A stretch of 64,000 bases of DNA from assembly GCA_902728285.1 (NCBI GenBank), contig CACVBU010001176.1, positions 377,858 through 441,857 on the forward strand, given 5' to 3'. The notes beneath the pieces are model-generated. The model ran no database searches and was not told where the DNA came from. It saw nothing but the letters and a program-made list of their open reading frames with translations. Source of the DNA: Clytia hemisphaerica. Taxonomy: Eukaryota > Cnidaria > Hydrozoa > Leptothecata > Clytiidae. A program made the translations under genes and the position numbers. Position 1 is the stretch's first letter. Each line of letters starts with the position of its first letter. Positions 24,401 to 37,209 of the stretch are shown here, one piece after another.

Positions 24401-27400
24401 GAAGATCGAAACAAAACAGACGTTAGATGAAAAGAAACGATTGGATAAAGTCAAGAAAGACCACGATGAGAGACAACGTCGTAAAGGTTTCGTCAAATCC
24501 AAAACAAAACAGCTACAGGTCAGTAACAAGGGTGAAAATCAAAGCGCTAGAAATTAAAGAAATTTAACTCATTGATTCTCTTTTAGTCAAAGACTTACAT
24601 AAAAGAGAAGGAAAATTTAGGGGCCTGTTAACATCAACAAACGAAATCTTTGTATATAAATGACGACCATTACGGCCATTATTTGTGAATGTGCTTCTAT
24701 GCCAGCATTCAAATAGTGAGCACCTCACTAAAAACCGGGATTTTTCATCCCGTTTCTTAGCGAGTTCTACTTTGACGATTTTTTAAAAATAGAAGCCTTT
24801 CAAGTGTTCTAACGCAAATTCGATTTTTCCCTGTCAAAAAATCGAATGTTTGGAGCCCGAAAACCTGGGCTCAAAACATTCGAAAATTCGCAAAATCTAG
24901 CATAGGCTAGCATTACGGTGCATGATCAGTCCTGAATCTGCGAACCCAGTTCAAAACAAGTGTGACATGAGGTACTATAGTGATTATTATTATTATCATT
25001 TTGTCTACTCCCAGTCAATTGAAGGAATCCCAGCCAAAACAGTGGATACATTTCTTGACAATCTACAACAAGAATCTGCACGTAAAATCCAAGCTTCTTG
25101 GAGCGGTTGGAAAACGAGAAAGGTTATGAGGGAAATTGCACCTCATTTAGTGAAAGAAAAGGCTGCAATATTACTACAGCGCCAGGTAATGATTGCTTTC
25201 TTTGTACACCAGTTGACGAGGGACAGTTTTGTTTTATATACCGGGTGCGCCACAAAAAAGTTTCTCTCTTTAAAACTAATTTTCTCGAAATCTAAAAGTT
25301 TTAAAAGAACCGTTTTTATTTCCTTGGAAAGAAGAAAGATAAACTTAAATTTCGATGGGTCAATTATTGAATTCGATTCATTAGATCAAAAGTTATGCTC
25401 AATTGAATAAAAATGTTACTGTCGGAAAATGCTCAAAAACGTTAAAAATCGACCTATCAAATTAAACAGAAGCATAATTACATGATATGTCAGTATTTTC
25501 GTTTCAGTCATTAAAAATGATAATTAGCTGTCTAAATGACCTTTTGTTATTTAAAGGAAGGTTGAATTTCAACGAAAGGAGGAAAATTCGTCGAAAAAGG
25601 CCAAATAATCTGTTAAAATTCATAAAAATACATCAAATATGGGTTTTGAGGTATAGATCCAGCCTTACATAGACTTTATCCAGTCTAGAACCAAAAATTT
25701 GAGGAAAATTTCGGTAAAACTAAATTAAATTGATTTCGATGAAGATTTTAAACCCTTTCGACCCTTCAGTTTCAAAATTTATGTGTTTTGTTACTGAAAA
25801 ATGCTCTTAATCATGTAAAGGCTATTGCAATAGCCAAATTTAAAGTAAAAATTTGATATGTCGATTTTTAACGTTTTCGAGCACTTTCTGAAAGTAACTT
25901 TTTTATTCAATTGAGCATAACTTTTGATCTAATGAATCAAATTTAATAAATGACCCATCAAAATTTAAGTCCGTCTTTCTTCTTTCCAATGAAATAGGAG
26001 TGATTCTTTTAAAATTTTTAGATTTCGAGAAAATTAGTTTCAAAGAGAGAAACTTTTTTGTGGCGCACCCGGTAGTCTCCTACATATTGAGATATTATCC
26101 AAATTTCTAATAGTTCAATGCTACTCTGTCAGATGTGAATCAAGGACAATATTACCATAAGAGCAGTAGCGTGGTGGCAGCGGAGGTTTTCAAAGGGGCG
26201 CCGAAATACAAAGGGTATAAAAAGACGCTTCTCATTACTAATTTCGGCGCCCCTTTGCTCTTTTACACCTTAGATATGGTTTTCGGCCAAAAAGAGAGAG
26301 AATACTCAAAAGTTTTCGTGCTCGCTTCGCTCGCTTTATTTAAAAAAAAATTTACATTTCATAGGGGGCGCCAAAATCTAAATCTTCTAAAATTGCCTCC
26401 CCAGTTTGCCCGAATTTTAGTCGACCCACCACGCTACTGATAAGAGTAGAGCATTCGACTACGATATACAAGGTCTTATGTTCAACCCCAATCCGGATAC
26501 CATAGACTCGATAAAAGGTATTTTATGCTTGCTTCAATGCTTACTGCTCAGCAACTAAAAAAGGTGTCAAGGAACGAGGGATAAGTTGGAAAATCCAGGG
26601 AAAGGAGTGGCGTCTTCTTATACCTTTTGACAGTTAGGGTGAGGTGTTTTCGGGTCGCTCTTGACTATGCTCACAAACTTACTTACTTAAATTTTCCAGA
26701 TTCGGAGATGGTTGGAGAAGGTGCGAAAAGTAAAACAAGATGCTCGATTGGATATGATTCCTGATGGGTTGAACGATGAAAGAAGAATCGAACTTTCGAA
26801 TGTTCTGGTCAATATTCGAGAAAAATTCCCTGTATGTATAACTATCATTTATCGATTTAAGTTAACGCTGTTAATAATTTTAATTCGACCTTTTATAGAA
26901 AGTAGCCTCCTATTGGCCACCCCTAGGATGTAATTTTTTTTTTTGGCTTGGGGATGACAACTTTCAGAATTTGGACAAATCTTGTGATGGTTCTGATGGT
27001 AGGAAACTGGTAGGATGTTAGAAACTTCAGGTGGTGGTTTAAGATGAGGTCAATCAAAGCACCGTTTGAATTATCTAGATTCCTTTCAAGAAATCTGACT
27101 GAACCTATAACAGGGGGGGTCTTGCAGTTACTCCTTGACACTATGTGGAGTAACTGCAATTTTGGACATTTTCTACAGACACCACCACCCTTGCAGTTAT
27201 TCCATAGTGTACTAACTGATTTTACCCTCAAAATTGGTGTATACCACCCCCAAAAATGCCAAATTTGGCAATTTTTTCACTGAATTCCTCATTTTTGATA
27301 CCATTTTACTGTGTACGTCTTATTAACGACTTTTCAAGAGTTAAATATCTCAATCATTTTCCAAGTTTGTTAAAATATCTTTCATGCCTTGATCGAAGAA

Positions 27401-29237
27401 AAAATTTTGTGATTTTTTTTTGACTTTTGAAAAAAATGTTTTGAATTTTTTTGCTTCCGGAATTTTTAAAAACCTAAAATTTTAAGTGAAAAATTGAAAA
27501 ATGTGCTCACTTAGTACACCATATCCTACCAAAGTCGACAATTTTGGGCTTAGGCACCACCCATGTTGCAGTTAGTCCACTGGTGGAGTAACTGTTTTCC
27601 CAAATTTTGGTTTATATACCACCACGGTAGTAATTGTCATAGTGTTTATATAATAACTGCATGACCCCCCCCTGCCTATAAAGCTACTTAGAAGCTTAAA
27701 AGCGGGGATGTTGCTCAATATTGGTCGACTCCCTCGCAGCATGGAGGTACAAAAAAAACAGGAAAATATGTTAATATAACCAAGCTCGCCCTACGATTAA
27801 AAAAGTTACGAGGTTTGCATGATCATAATCTCATATATCGTGTATTTTTAATGAGCTCTTTTGTCAATTGGTGAAATCTTATTGGCTTATTTCAGTTTTA
27901 GAAATTATATGAGACCTCGATGGACATCGTCCATTGTTTCTGACATCGATGTAAGAAAATATTTGGACTAAAAAAAGGCCTGTAAACTTGGCAATTCTTC
28001 ATCAAATGACAAGATTTTTCAATTAATGTTTTCTTCAATGTGAACTCAATTGCTTGATATTCTCCTCCAAAATTCTCCAGTGACTTTTTGTCTAAAAATT
28101 GATTCTGAAATCATGTTTGCTTTTATAAATAACTTTCCATTTTCTACCTTAAAAAATATATTTTCGAAACAAAATTTAACGGATAACGAAATGGAACATA
28201 AACTTATTTTGTGGGGCTAAGTTTTATTAAATTATCGTATATTAGAAGGCTAATATTTTCAATACTGATAGTTAGAATGTTCAGAGCAAACTTGAGTTCT
28301 ACTAAAAAGTCTAATTTCATCGGGCGAGCTTAGAATTTCTTTTAATACATTTTATAAAAGAAATCAAAAGACTTTAAGGACCAATTACCGACAAATTCAA
28401 CTCCTGTTTTTCTTTATACCTCCATGCTCGCAGAAAATAACCTTAGTAAATCCTGCTTGAAATATTTTCATTTTAAAGTTAAGGTCATTCATAATTTTAT
28501 CACTAAACCTTTCCTTACATTGCAACCATTTTCTTACAGAAAGTTGATGTCAGCGACGAAGAACTTATACAAGGCCATCTTAAAGTATGTTTGAACTCTT
28601 TTTGTGTATTTTTCTGATTTGTTTAGCTCAAGTTTATTTCCAAAGAAGCTAAAGGAAATTCTGTGATTGTGAATCTTATCTATTTAATGGCTATAAAGCG
28701 TTTTGATGAATTAGTTTTAAATTTTGAAAGCGCAAAGACACAAACTACGCTTTTTTAACGTCTCTTTCATTACTTTTTTCTTTCAAGTATATTTAACAGA
28801 GCATAGACAAATATGATGTACTTCGGAACTGGCCTTTATGAGAAGTTTACACAATTTGTCTAAATTTTGTAATGAAATTTTGTAAACAAGGAATCTCTTA
28901 TTTCTAGGCCAATCAAATGCTCAATAACCACGTGATAGGGTTACGATCAATGAGAAGACGAGATGACCATCGACGCGCTCTGATTGGTCAATTAACCATC
29001 CAATCAGAAACGTTATCGCGAATGCCAAATTTGAGCTCAGCCAATGAAATGACGTTAGAGCAGCTGGCGTCACGTTCGACGCCCGTCATGGTAGCGGCTC
29101 GTAAACAACACGTGGAATTTATAAACGATTTGAAAAGGCCCTGGTGGGATAGGCTATCTGATGAATCGGCCGTTGAAGACCCTAACAGGCCCACGGTGCT
29201 TGGGAGTCATGTAATAGACTATGAAAAGAATTTCTAA
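18458..29237 (+). CDS. IQCB1: IQ calmodulin-binding motif protein 1 (nephrocystin-5)
   Basis: Fourteen exons with consistent phases: 18458-18587, 18769-18852, 19546-19739, 19896-19986, 20398-20497, 22045-22140, 23156-23233, 23715-23770, 23817-23923, 24288-24518, 25015-25185, 26700-26831, 28540-28584 and 28908-29237. Total 1,845 nt, 614 aa (the human protein is about 600). In its family it binds calmodulin and works with CEP290 at the ciliary base in cilium formation. Seen: a helical N-terminal half containing LLLKLKEI and HFLQFL; IQ motifs IVIQSFYRGCKTRNK (about residue 318) and ARKIQASWSGWKTRK (about 411); then GLNDERRIEL and, near the C-terminus, KRPWWDRLSDES, matching the vertebrate GLxxxxxxRRVEL and APWWKKLGEES regions. 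The start is the first ATG of exon 1, with an in-frame stop upstream. Exon 9 uses AG|GT after ttttagag. Introns 2, 5, 6, 11 and 12 carry mobile elements or a duplicated block. Confidence 0.92.
19056..19420. mobile_element. CTTTAAYSGG MITE, copy 1
   Basis: Lies in IQCB1 intron 2. Ends CTTTAACCGGATTAA and its near-complement TTAATCCGATTAAAG, each flanked by TA. The interior repeats GATTAAATTTCGCGA several times and its complement on the right side. Related in ends and interior to the copy at 52021-52369. Mariner-like by its TA target. Confidence 0.8.
20718..21835. mobile_element. TIR element 'TGGACCTACC', copy 2 (inverse)
   Basis: Lies in IQCB1 intron 5. Ends TGGACCTAC and GGTAGGTCCA. A (GTTC)n tract with TTTAAATTAACTCTTGTCCG at the left matches, in reverse, the right end of the 5026-6715 copy. 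The interior holds repeated blocks about 500 bp apart with TGCCGGAAATATGCCGGAAA and ATGTGACGGAGCC. No transposase. Confidence 0.65.
22474..22772 (+). repeat. segmental block B: copy of the region upstream of IQCB1, inside its intron 6
   Basis: Shortened copy of block A (17490-18262). It lacks the MITE and about 150 bp. It keeps an ATG frame beginning ATGGTGGTCGAATTA and ending at ACG|GTAAGA. Relative to block A the frame has lost 6 nt (frame kept), and the next differences include synonymous third-position changes. Confidence 0.75.
24150..24203 (+). pseudogene. decayed partial duplicate of IQCB1 exon 10 start
   Basis: CTTATAGGGACATCATCATACTA-like sequence at 24154-24199 repeats the acceptor and first codons of exon 10 (24281-24326: TTTATAGAGACATCATAATG) 127 bp upstream. 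It keeps the acceptor AG but has diverged and lacks the IQ motif. Confidence 0.6.
25241..26072. mobile_element. mariner-like MITE, ~215-bp TIRs, TA target
   Basis: Lies in IQCB1 intron 11. Begins TA|CCGGGTGCGCCAC and ends GTGGCGCACCCGG|TA. The inverted similarity runs about 215 bp on each side (for example AATTTTCTCGAAATCTAAAA and its partner). CCGGGTG ends with TA duplication resemble mariner elements. No transposase in the centre (832 bp in total). Confidence 0.88.
26140..26690 (+). mobile_element. tRNA-derived SINE, interrupted by a MITE
   Basis: From about 26447 the sequence reads TAGAGCATTCGACTACG and then a B-box-like TGTTCAACCCC, a body with TGCTTCAATGCTTACTGCT and GAGTGGCGTCTTC, and a tail ACTTACTTACTT. 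The same body occurs at 47555-47830 with a better A box. A MITE (26164-26439) split the A-box region. The tail ends within about 10 bp of the IQCB1 exon 12 acceptor. Confidence 0.65.
26164..26439. mobile_element. hAT-like MITE with 7-bp target duplication
   Basis: Ends CAGTAGCGTGGTGG and CCACCACGCTACTG, flanked by ATAAGAG (26157-26163 and 26440-26446). Inside are two inverted GGCGCC stretches. CAGTRGCGT-type ends are common in hAT elements, whose duplication is normally 8 bp. Confidence 0.8.
27111..27674. mobile_element. hAT-like MITE with CAGGGG ends
   Basis: Lies in IQCB1 intron 12. Ends CAGGGGGGGTCTTGCAGTTA and, inverted, CAGGGGGGGGTCATGCAGTTA, flanked by CCTATAA on both sides (27104-27110 and 27675-27681). 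Further inverted copies of GCAGTTA and GGTGGTGT lie inside. No coding frame. Confidence 0.8.
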
Positions 29238-30147
29238 GATAATGTTTTCAATTTGAGTGAGACTGGCTTGTCGGTGAAGTTTGAGTGGAGCTATTTAAAG
29301 GTAAGATTGTTTTCTCGTGTTTTGTATTTGCTTCAAATGTGGATAGGATTGAAAAGAGCTCGAACGAACTGTTGGTGGGATGAGATTTTTGGCAAAAATA
29401 CCTGACAGTTTTTTGAGGGATTCTGAAATTATGGTCCTTCCAATATATATCATCCGGGTGGAGTTTTATACTAGCACCTTTATTCATCGTTTTGAAAAGT
29501 GAAAAGGAAAAGGCTTTACTTTAAAAGTCGTTAACGGTTATTCGAATTAAAATAGACGGGCCATACTTTTAAGCCATCAAAAAAACGCCAAAACAATTTT
29601 TACAAAAGGTAGTCTGAAAGCTGTGTGGATCAAATATTTGGATAAATTATAATTGTAAATAATTTTAAAGAAATCTGTAAATAAGTATATAAATATATAA
29701 ATAAATAAAAGTATTATGAAAATATAAAATAAAAGCTTCCATTTTAAATAATTGCTTAAAATCTCCAATAAAAATACCTTTTTCCCGTAAACTCCCGTAT
29801 ATCCCAAGCTTGAGCCTTTTATTTTGGTGCAACGTGCAATTTTGATCTTAAAAGTTTGTAACTGATGGGATAACGACACGATTGTTTGAAAATGAGCGTT
29901 CCACCTTAAATAATGAAAATTTCGAAAATAAGTTTTGAAAAGGATTCGTTTGAATATTTCAGACACCCACCTGAAAATTAAGTTTTATTACATTGGGGGT
30001 AACAATTTTCAAGTTTGTCAGGGTGCTGAATGGTTTAACTTTTCAAATTGAATGATAGGTAAAATAATCCATTAACTCCGCTCTAATCCTCTTCTCATCA
30101 CAAAGTCCACCAATAACAAATAATACACTAAAAACAATTTTATTTAC
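29238..30147. other. intergenic, 3' ends of two converging genes
   Basis: Lies between the IQCB1 stop and the last placed exon of the minus-strand GPCR. Probably holds both 3' UTRs and the missing GPCR tail exon. Two candidate minus-strand acceptors (about 29976 and 29625) lead quickly to stops and were not chosen. Confidence 0.4.
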
Positions 30148-33100
30148 CTTTTTAGAATCTCTGAATCTTTGAAGCCTCTTTCGCGCATTCTTGGTGATTT
30201 GTCGACTCAAAATCACTTGTAGCAAGCATATCCAAATACCCTGCAATAAAACAAAATTTTGTGTCTATTCTATCGGTTGCGAATCATATGACATCTGAAA
30301 GCTGAAGTTAATGTATTGCTTTTGAAAAAGTAATGGGAATGTACCGGTTAAAAAACTGTTAATTTATATGTACTCTTAGGTGCCAAATAAACGGGGGGGG
30401 GGGGGGTTCGAAAATTTTCGAGATTTTAATAAACAGGGGGGACCTAATTGCGGGGGGGTTGGAAATTGTACTTCTGAAAACCCAAAATAAGGTAAATATA
30501 GGCTAAAATCAGTCTATTTAGAGCAAAATAAGGGTCCTTCTCTTTGACAGCTGAAAATTTTCGAAAAATTAACAAGCGGGGGGGGGGGCGTTTATTTGGC
30601 ACCTAAGAGTAAGTGTAAGTCAGCCTTTACGATAGATACTCTGCGAGATAAAGGCAACATTTCATATGTATATCAATGGAGTCATTCCAAGACTTACTTG
30701 TGAAGGCTGCACTATCGCCACAAAGAATCGTACTGCAATATAGTTTGAGAAAGTGAAATAAGTCATCGTGTAACCAAACCCTAACATGACGATCAATGCC
30801 AAAAATCCTTTTGCACCACGCCTATAAGAGGTTAAGGTAGATTTAGGTATTATATGAATAAATTCATAGTAATACTGGATAAAAGGGGTAACCCATAAGG
30901 GTCACATAGTAAACTCCCAGGGGAAATGTCAGTGGTCATATGACAGAGGATGTCAACACACTTTCTAATTTACTCCTTGCAATTTCAAATGAGTGAAAAT
31001 GAACTCAAGAATAATTAATTTGAAATAAGCCTTACAAGCTTTATCTTATCTGGTCAATTTAGCTTTCTTTCCGAAAAAGTTGAATTGACAAAGATTCTCT
31101 ACAAAGATTCTCTAAATATTCAATCAACTCAATGTGGCGCGGACTTAACTTCTTCATATACATCAGAAAATCTCTAAGCCAAATCAAAAAATTGTTGGTT
31201 AGAAATGGGTCTTAAAATTCATTCTGACTTTTTATGAAAATTTGAAAATTTGCTCTCGGTAGTATCAATATTATGTAATTAGGAGAATATTCTTGGTCCC
31301 TATAAGGTCGTTTCAGAAAGGCATTGACTGTAATAAAGGTACAAATGATTGTATGCCATGATGCATTTACTTACTTGGCTTTGATGACGCCAGGTCTTTT
31401 GTCAGCTCTCAATTTGGATGCGATTAAATTCATCATATAGATCATGATCAAGAAATTTAACTGAAATGACGGTCAAAAAAGAAATACTGTATAAAGGGAA
31501 CTTACTTTTAGCGAATACGTTCTTGCAAAAATAACAAAAAAGTTGATGCACCGCCCAAATAAGTTCCACTCCAAATTTAAAAATTATTTCGGGGCTTTTT
31601 CTGCTTGCAAAAAATATTTTCGCCAAAATCCAATTCATACGTGAAGGATGTGAAAAATGTGTTTCCAGTTCACTCTCAGCATTTATGAAACAAAACAAAA
31701 CTTACACAAAGGACAATAATGACAATAGAATTCAACGCCCATCGATATTTGTTCCAATAATATCGGCTCCAACAACTGTAATAAAAAGTTTGAACAAAAG
31801 TTTTGTATAACTACATTCGCAAATCACAGCTGCCTCTGATAATAAGCCGAAGAAGGTCACCCCAACTCCCCCGTCTAAAAACCCTTCTCCTCATTGAATC
31901 GAGTGATATCTTTATGTACGCTGTCTGGCATAGTCAGATAGTCTTTAATGCTCCTTGCTACAAGCAGGGTACAGGCTATTTTTCCGTATGCCGCCAGTTA
32001 CGACTGTACATATATATCTTCCCTGTGACGGACAATAGCATCGTCTACTACGAGAGCTCTGGAAAGCTCTTAGTTCCCAGCAGCTCTCCGGGCCTGAAAA
32101 AGTTCAGATTTAATAAATACTTACTATTCAGTATCTGTATCATAATACATTCCTGGCAAAAATACACCGAATACAATCAATGCTGCCACAACTGCAAAAA
32201 AAGTTTAAAGTATTGTCTACACTTTCATGCTATATGAGCGGAAATTTTTAACATTATGGTATTGTTATTAGCCGTTTGAAAAATAAACTGATATTTATTT
32301 CTAAAAAGGTAAAATTTGGGGAGAAAAGTTCCAGTAAGGGTCACAAAATTTCGGATTTTCCCCTCGGTTTTAGACCCTAGAATTTCCGATTCTCAAAAAT
32401 CGGGCGGCACCCCCTCCTGTCATTTCGTAATCCTAGTACCCCGGAGTTTCTCCAATCTAAGGGTCACCTGTTTAGCTTACAACAAGAATTGATCTCTCCT
32501 AATGGCCGGTGTTTAAAAAAAGTGATTTCGAGAGTATCAGAATCCCAGTTGGAATGAAAGTATTATGAGCACGTGTGAGCTAACTTACCATAAGAGAAAA
32601 CAATGTAATAAGGTTCTCTATGTTTTGTCACAATGATGAAATAGAATTGACGGAATTGATAGAAGCCTTCACTAAACATCACCAGAAGAACTGCCACGTG
32701 GAAATAAGTGGACAGAATGAACATTCGTGAACAGTGTTGCTATGAAAGGAAAAAATATTATTTAATTTACACAGGGCATTAAAAAAAGTCGTAGTGTTTT
32801 TTTTGAAAAACTGTAATCTATTGAGAAACTTCATCTTTCCAACGCGACTTATTTAGAAGTGGTAGCTTTTCACCATTCGACCAAAAAGAGTTCAATCAAT
32901 CTTTTTGGTCATAAAACGGTTCTCCATAACTCGGACTACAAAAGAAACTGTCAATTGTTCGGGCTAAGGAGAGCTCGAATAATAGAGAGTGAAATGTCCT
33001 AGAAAGGTGTTAGTGAACCAGTGAACCGTTTTGGCAATTTCATATTTAGTAATGTAGATTTATTCAAAAAATATCTGAGAAGTTTTTTCCTTGGATTTTT

Positions 33101-35041
33101 CTTGCTTACAGCAAAAACACTTTTTACCTGTTTCTCGAGATCGAATATGTATCGACTTTGAAGAATGAAGAAGACATCGTGCAATGCCAAACCCAAAATC
33201 AAAAATCGATGAAGGATGAAACGTTTCTCGGATAAAGGACTGTTGAATAAATTAGAATGAGTACATATGAGTTCTAATTGGGGTCCAGTCTCACACCAAA
33301 GTTGTTTCAACACCCTTAACATTATATATGCTTGGTATTTGCAGATTCGAACGTTAGAATAGCGGGTCTGAGGTTTAAATGATGATTTTGAGTGATTGGC
33401 TAAGCGTAGTTAGCTGAAAATGATTCCTTTTATCCCACATGGTCAACACGCTAGCCTACTTTTGAAATTTTCATCGGTGATACACATTGACTACCTGAGG
33501 TTGTATAATGGGAAGGTATTGGTCAGTATTTTATACTTACACCAGCCAGAAGATGAGAACAAGCGTCAGGCAACACGTGAAAAGATTAAGATAGCGTATA
33601 CAAAGTGAGACATCTCTTGCTGTCTGTTGTAAATCATGTTTTTGAGCGTCTTCTTGTAGCTTCTATAATGAAAATATAATCAAATTATTAAAGAAAAAGT
33701 CTTCAGTCAATCCAAATGGGTGTACAAGAGGCTTCTAAGGTTGTTGGAAATATTAATTCCTTATAATATTCTTTCGGGCATAGAGAAAAACATTACTATT
33801 TTCAATCTTATAACCAAAAAATGGGTTACACTCTTTTTTATAACAGTTTTGTAGCCATGGCTATTGTTATTCTGCTCTTATTTCTAGGACAAATAAAGGT
33901 ACTTTAGGTTTAACACCCTGTTTTCACTACTGCTACGGAGTGTGCACTTAAAATTGAGGCTCGGGTTTGTTCTTAAATTGTTCTTGTTTAGCCTCTTTAT
34001 CTTTATAAAATTTGGATGTTCTTATAAAAACACGTGTACTGAATGTGTATCGTTTTTTATTTCACTTACTCTTACTATTCCCTTGTGATCTTCATTGTAT
34101 TTGAACGTGTCCAGTATCAAATCGTTTCGATAGCGAACAAATTGAGTTGGAGATCGAACGCTCTTACAACCAACTGATTGGATAAACTTTAAGTCATTGA
34201 TCCACTCCCCATCTGGTCCGCAAGTTCGACTCATTATACCTTTAATATACGTATAACAATTTTTGACCTACTGTTCTAATTATTAATCTCCTAAAACGGT
34301 CACTGCTCTCGTGCCCTTGACCCGATGAGACCCCTTTACCCATTGTAAAATAAGGTCCCCGAAATCAAGGGATTTTTTCCTGGACACCCTGAAATTTTGT
34401 GCTGCATCAGCACAAAATGTGGAACGTCAGTGGTTAAAATTTCGATTTGATAGGGTTTGTATCGTGATGACGTTTTACATGGAGGTTTTTTCGACAGACA
34501 GACAGACAGATAGACAGATAGACAGCGATTACAAACCTTCTTTATAAAGCATAGAAGTACAAGAAATGCTCATAGTCGTATTAGCTTCTGTAGAAGGCCA
34601 GCATCTCCAACTTCCATCAATTTCACTTCGGCAGCCTGGAAAGAAATTGCTAACAGTGTCGTTTTAATATTAGATAACTGTTGTTTTGACGGTGTGTAGC
34701 CTTTTGGATGGCTGTGGAAATAGTTTTAATCGACCTATTGCCCCTTATCTTCAAGGAATTAATTCTTGCCTCATTTTCGTTGTCCAAAAATCGTATCTTA
34801 GGGGGATTAAGCTTTTCAGAGACACGTTCCCTCTGTAGGCTTTGCCGAAATACGCCACTGGACCCCTTTTTCCTGCAAAAATCTAGTTCGATTCATAATC
34901 AACTCCCTATAAAATAACTTTTTTACCTCCTTGGATATTCGGGTACGTTTCCAAACATTTTTGCAATAAACTTTGTTGGGTCATAAGTACCAAGTGAGCG
35001 TGCAAGTATCCCATTGTCATCTGTGGTGACCAAGTCAAAAA
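30148..35041 (-). CDS. class B1 (secretin-family) GPCR, paralogue 1, partial
   Basis: Eleven exons, transcribed right to left: 34927-35041, 34537-34635, 34076-34239, 33541-33662, 33128-33239, 32589-32739, 32125-32191, 31706-31775, 31375-31460, 30698-30821 and 30148-30240 (401 codons). It encodes a peptide-hormone receptor of the plasma membrane. The extracellular hormone-binding domain has the six expected cysteines, with GSWRCWPSTEANTT and SRTCGPDGEW. Seven membrane segments follow. TM3 is followed by FSEGFYQFRQFY and the second extracellular loop has the conserved CW. The usual family GWGxP of TM4 is replaced by YGVVA, and the NxEV at the end of TM7 by SRQIT. The signal-peptide exon and the tail exon were not found. 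Reading through the last donor would add about 36 codons to a stop at 30043. Head to head with paralogue 2. Confidence 0.88.
30373..30609. mobile_element. poly-G MITE 'CTCTYRGGT', copy 1
   Basis: Lies in a GPCR intron (30241-30697). Ends TA|CTCTTAGGTGCCAAATAAACG and its complement, with a run of 14 G next to the left end and an 11-G run next to the right. Same family as the copies at 46358, 47134 and 50399. Confidence 0.8.
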
Positions 35042-37209
35042 CTAAAAATGATGAAATTTAGTCAAACTAGAACAAATTAATAACAATCTTAAACCTCGAA
35101 TTTCAAAAATCGTTAAGGAATTACCTGGAATTACTGATATGATACAAAATTTCATAAGAACAAGAGAACAAAAAACCTGCTTATTATATTTGCAGGAGAT
35201 ATATAAGATCGCCTCCTTTTAGATCGGAATATGAAACCCTAAGCTAAGCTATATCCGCCATCTTTGATCATAGTTTTTTGAAAGTGAAGCAACGAGAGAA
35301 TTTCACTTCCCGACTTTACTTCAAACTATAGCAGAAAATCTACTTTGTAAAATAACCCATAAACTGCAAAAAACTAAAAATATGGTTCCGAGGTTAGTGA
35401 AAGGTCAAACGAATTAGCTTTCTTCCTTATGTGTGTACAGTTTCGATCTCTAGATAGATAGCAAGTTAAATTCCATCTTTTCCAGTTGACTCATGTTCTA
35501 TCATATATCATTTATGCCGCTGGCTTTTTGGTCAAAAACAATTAAAGTATTAAAAACTTAAGAATTTTCAAGGTACGATGTTCCTTCAAACTCGAAAAAA
35601 AATTATTTTTTGAAAAATTGATAAAATAAACATAATTGAATTTACAAGCGTCCATATTGCAAAAATTCTTGAAATCTTCATCTTTGCTGCGACTTTTCCC
35701 AAAAAGAAAATGTGTTTTAAAAAATGCCAACAAATTATTCTCATTTAATATCATGTAATATTTTGACAGTTAAAATCTCTCAATTATGATTAATGACCTT
35801 GTTAGAACAAGGATGTAACAAGATTCAATGACGACAAAAGATTGTAGGTTGCCAATTATTTTAATTGTCGTCAACACAATAGTCATGTTATGATATATCC
35901 TTTACACTGCTTTAAGAACGAAGCAAAACAATAGAACATTATAATAATTTTTCATTGTTAGGGAAATTTATTTATAAGGACAGCAAGGCTCTTAAAGGCT
36001 AATTAACCCTTTTAATGCCAATGTCGGATATATCGGTATTTAGGAGGGCGAAACCCTCCTGTAATGCTCGCAAAAATTTGACAAAAACCCACTTTTTGAG
36101 ATTTTGACCGTTTTTGACAATTTTTGGTTAACGATTGACGCAAGAATCTCCAAATTTGTCCCTGAATTACTTGATTCTGTCCCCTAGCGAATTAAGTTGA
36201 AGTTTTACTACTGGGCACCTTTCCGTCATTCAGTCAGGTCCGCGCACCTTTTTCTAATAAAAGGATTAGTTACACATGGGTAATAATTTTTAGATTTGTA
36301 CAAAATGTAGCAAAGTTTGTTCTCTTTCCTATTTCTCAAAATTAGAATTAGAGAACAACCAGGCAAAATGTTACATTGCGAAGGGGGCTGTTTATATTTG
36401 TCCATTTTAAGCGACTTTGAGCCTCATTCTTATAAAAAATTGTTATAAAAAATAGGAAAAGCTTGAAATAGCCGTCATATTTTGCCCCTCCTATTTATTT
36501 TTCAATGCCAAAATTTCAAATGGATAATTATGATTTTTACCAAATGGCATCATTAGATTCCAGAGCATTCTATTTTATTTTATTATCTATTCTGATTTAT
36601 GCTATATGTTTCTCGAACCAAACGTTATGTTTCTTGGTAATAAATCTTGTCCAAAGCTATGTCACAATATTGAAATATTTTGGCAAGGATATGAAAAATA
36701 TTTAACAACATTGTTTTGAAAGCGTTTCCTTTTCTTATGGCTCCTGATTGTTCCATCTTTTTTTATTTCCTAAAAGTGATACTAACACCCTCCTTATTGG
36801 CAAATAGCAGTGAATGTTAATGATGTTATGCGGGAAATCTGATTTTGTTTGAATTTCAGAGAGATTCAAATTGAAGAGTGTATTTCGTGAGGAAATAATA
36901 CTTGACAGGGACTGTAAATAGTTCAAATTAGTGGCATAATTATTGACATAAAAATATCCTTTTTTCTCTCCACAGATTGATACAGGGGCGTGGTTCACCA
37001 AGAACTTTACCTAAGCATTCTGTTCAAACACCCACACAAGTAACACAAGTTAGTCTATTGTCTTTTAATGAGGAGCATTTTTCACTATTCCTGGTTAATT
37101 CCTGTTGAATATAACAATGAGGATTATTTTGTAAAACATTAAGGCCGAGTGCTCCTACGAACAGATCGTTTATTCTCGGAAAGTTTAAACCATAAAACTC
37201 TCTACTCTG
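35042..37209. other. 5' flank of GPCR paralogue 1
   Basis: Probably contains its promoter and signal-peptide exon. A short MKFCIISVIP frame ending at a donor (about 35121-35151) has the wrong phase for the next exon and was not accepted. Otherwise AT-rich, no repeat recognised. Confidence 0.35.

Noticed and set aside
29577..29966. 129-codon minus-strand frame with a hydrophobic C-terminus
   Set aside because: AT-rich sequence gives Ile/Phe runs by chance; the phase does not join the GPCR tail and no acceptor supports it.
35121..35151. Signal-peptide exon MKFCIISVIP for GPCR paralogue 1
   Set aside because: It ends in phase 1, while the first confirmed exon needs phase 0 to keep the cysteine-rich frame.
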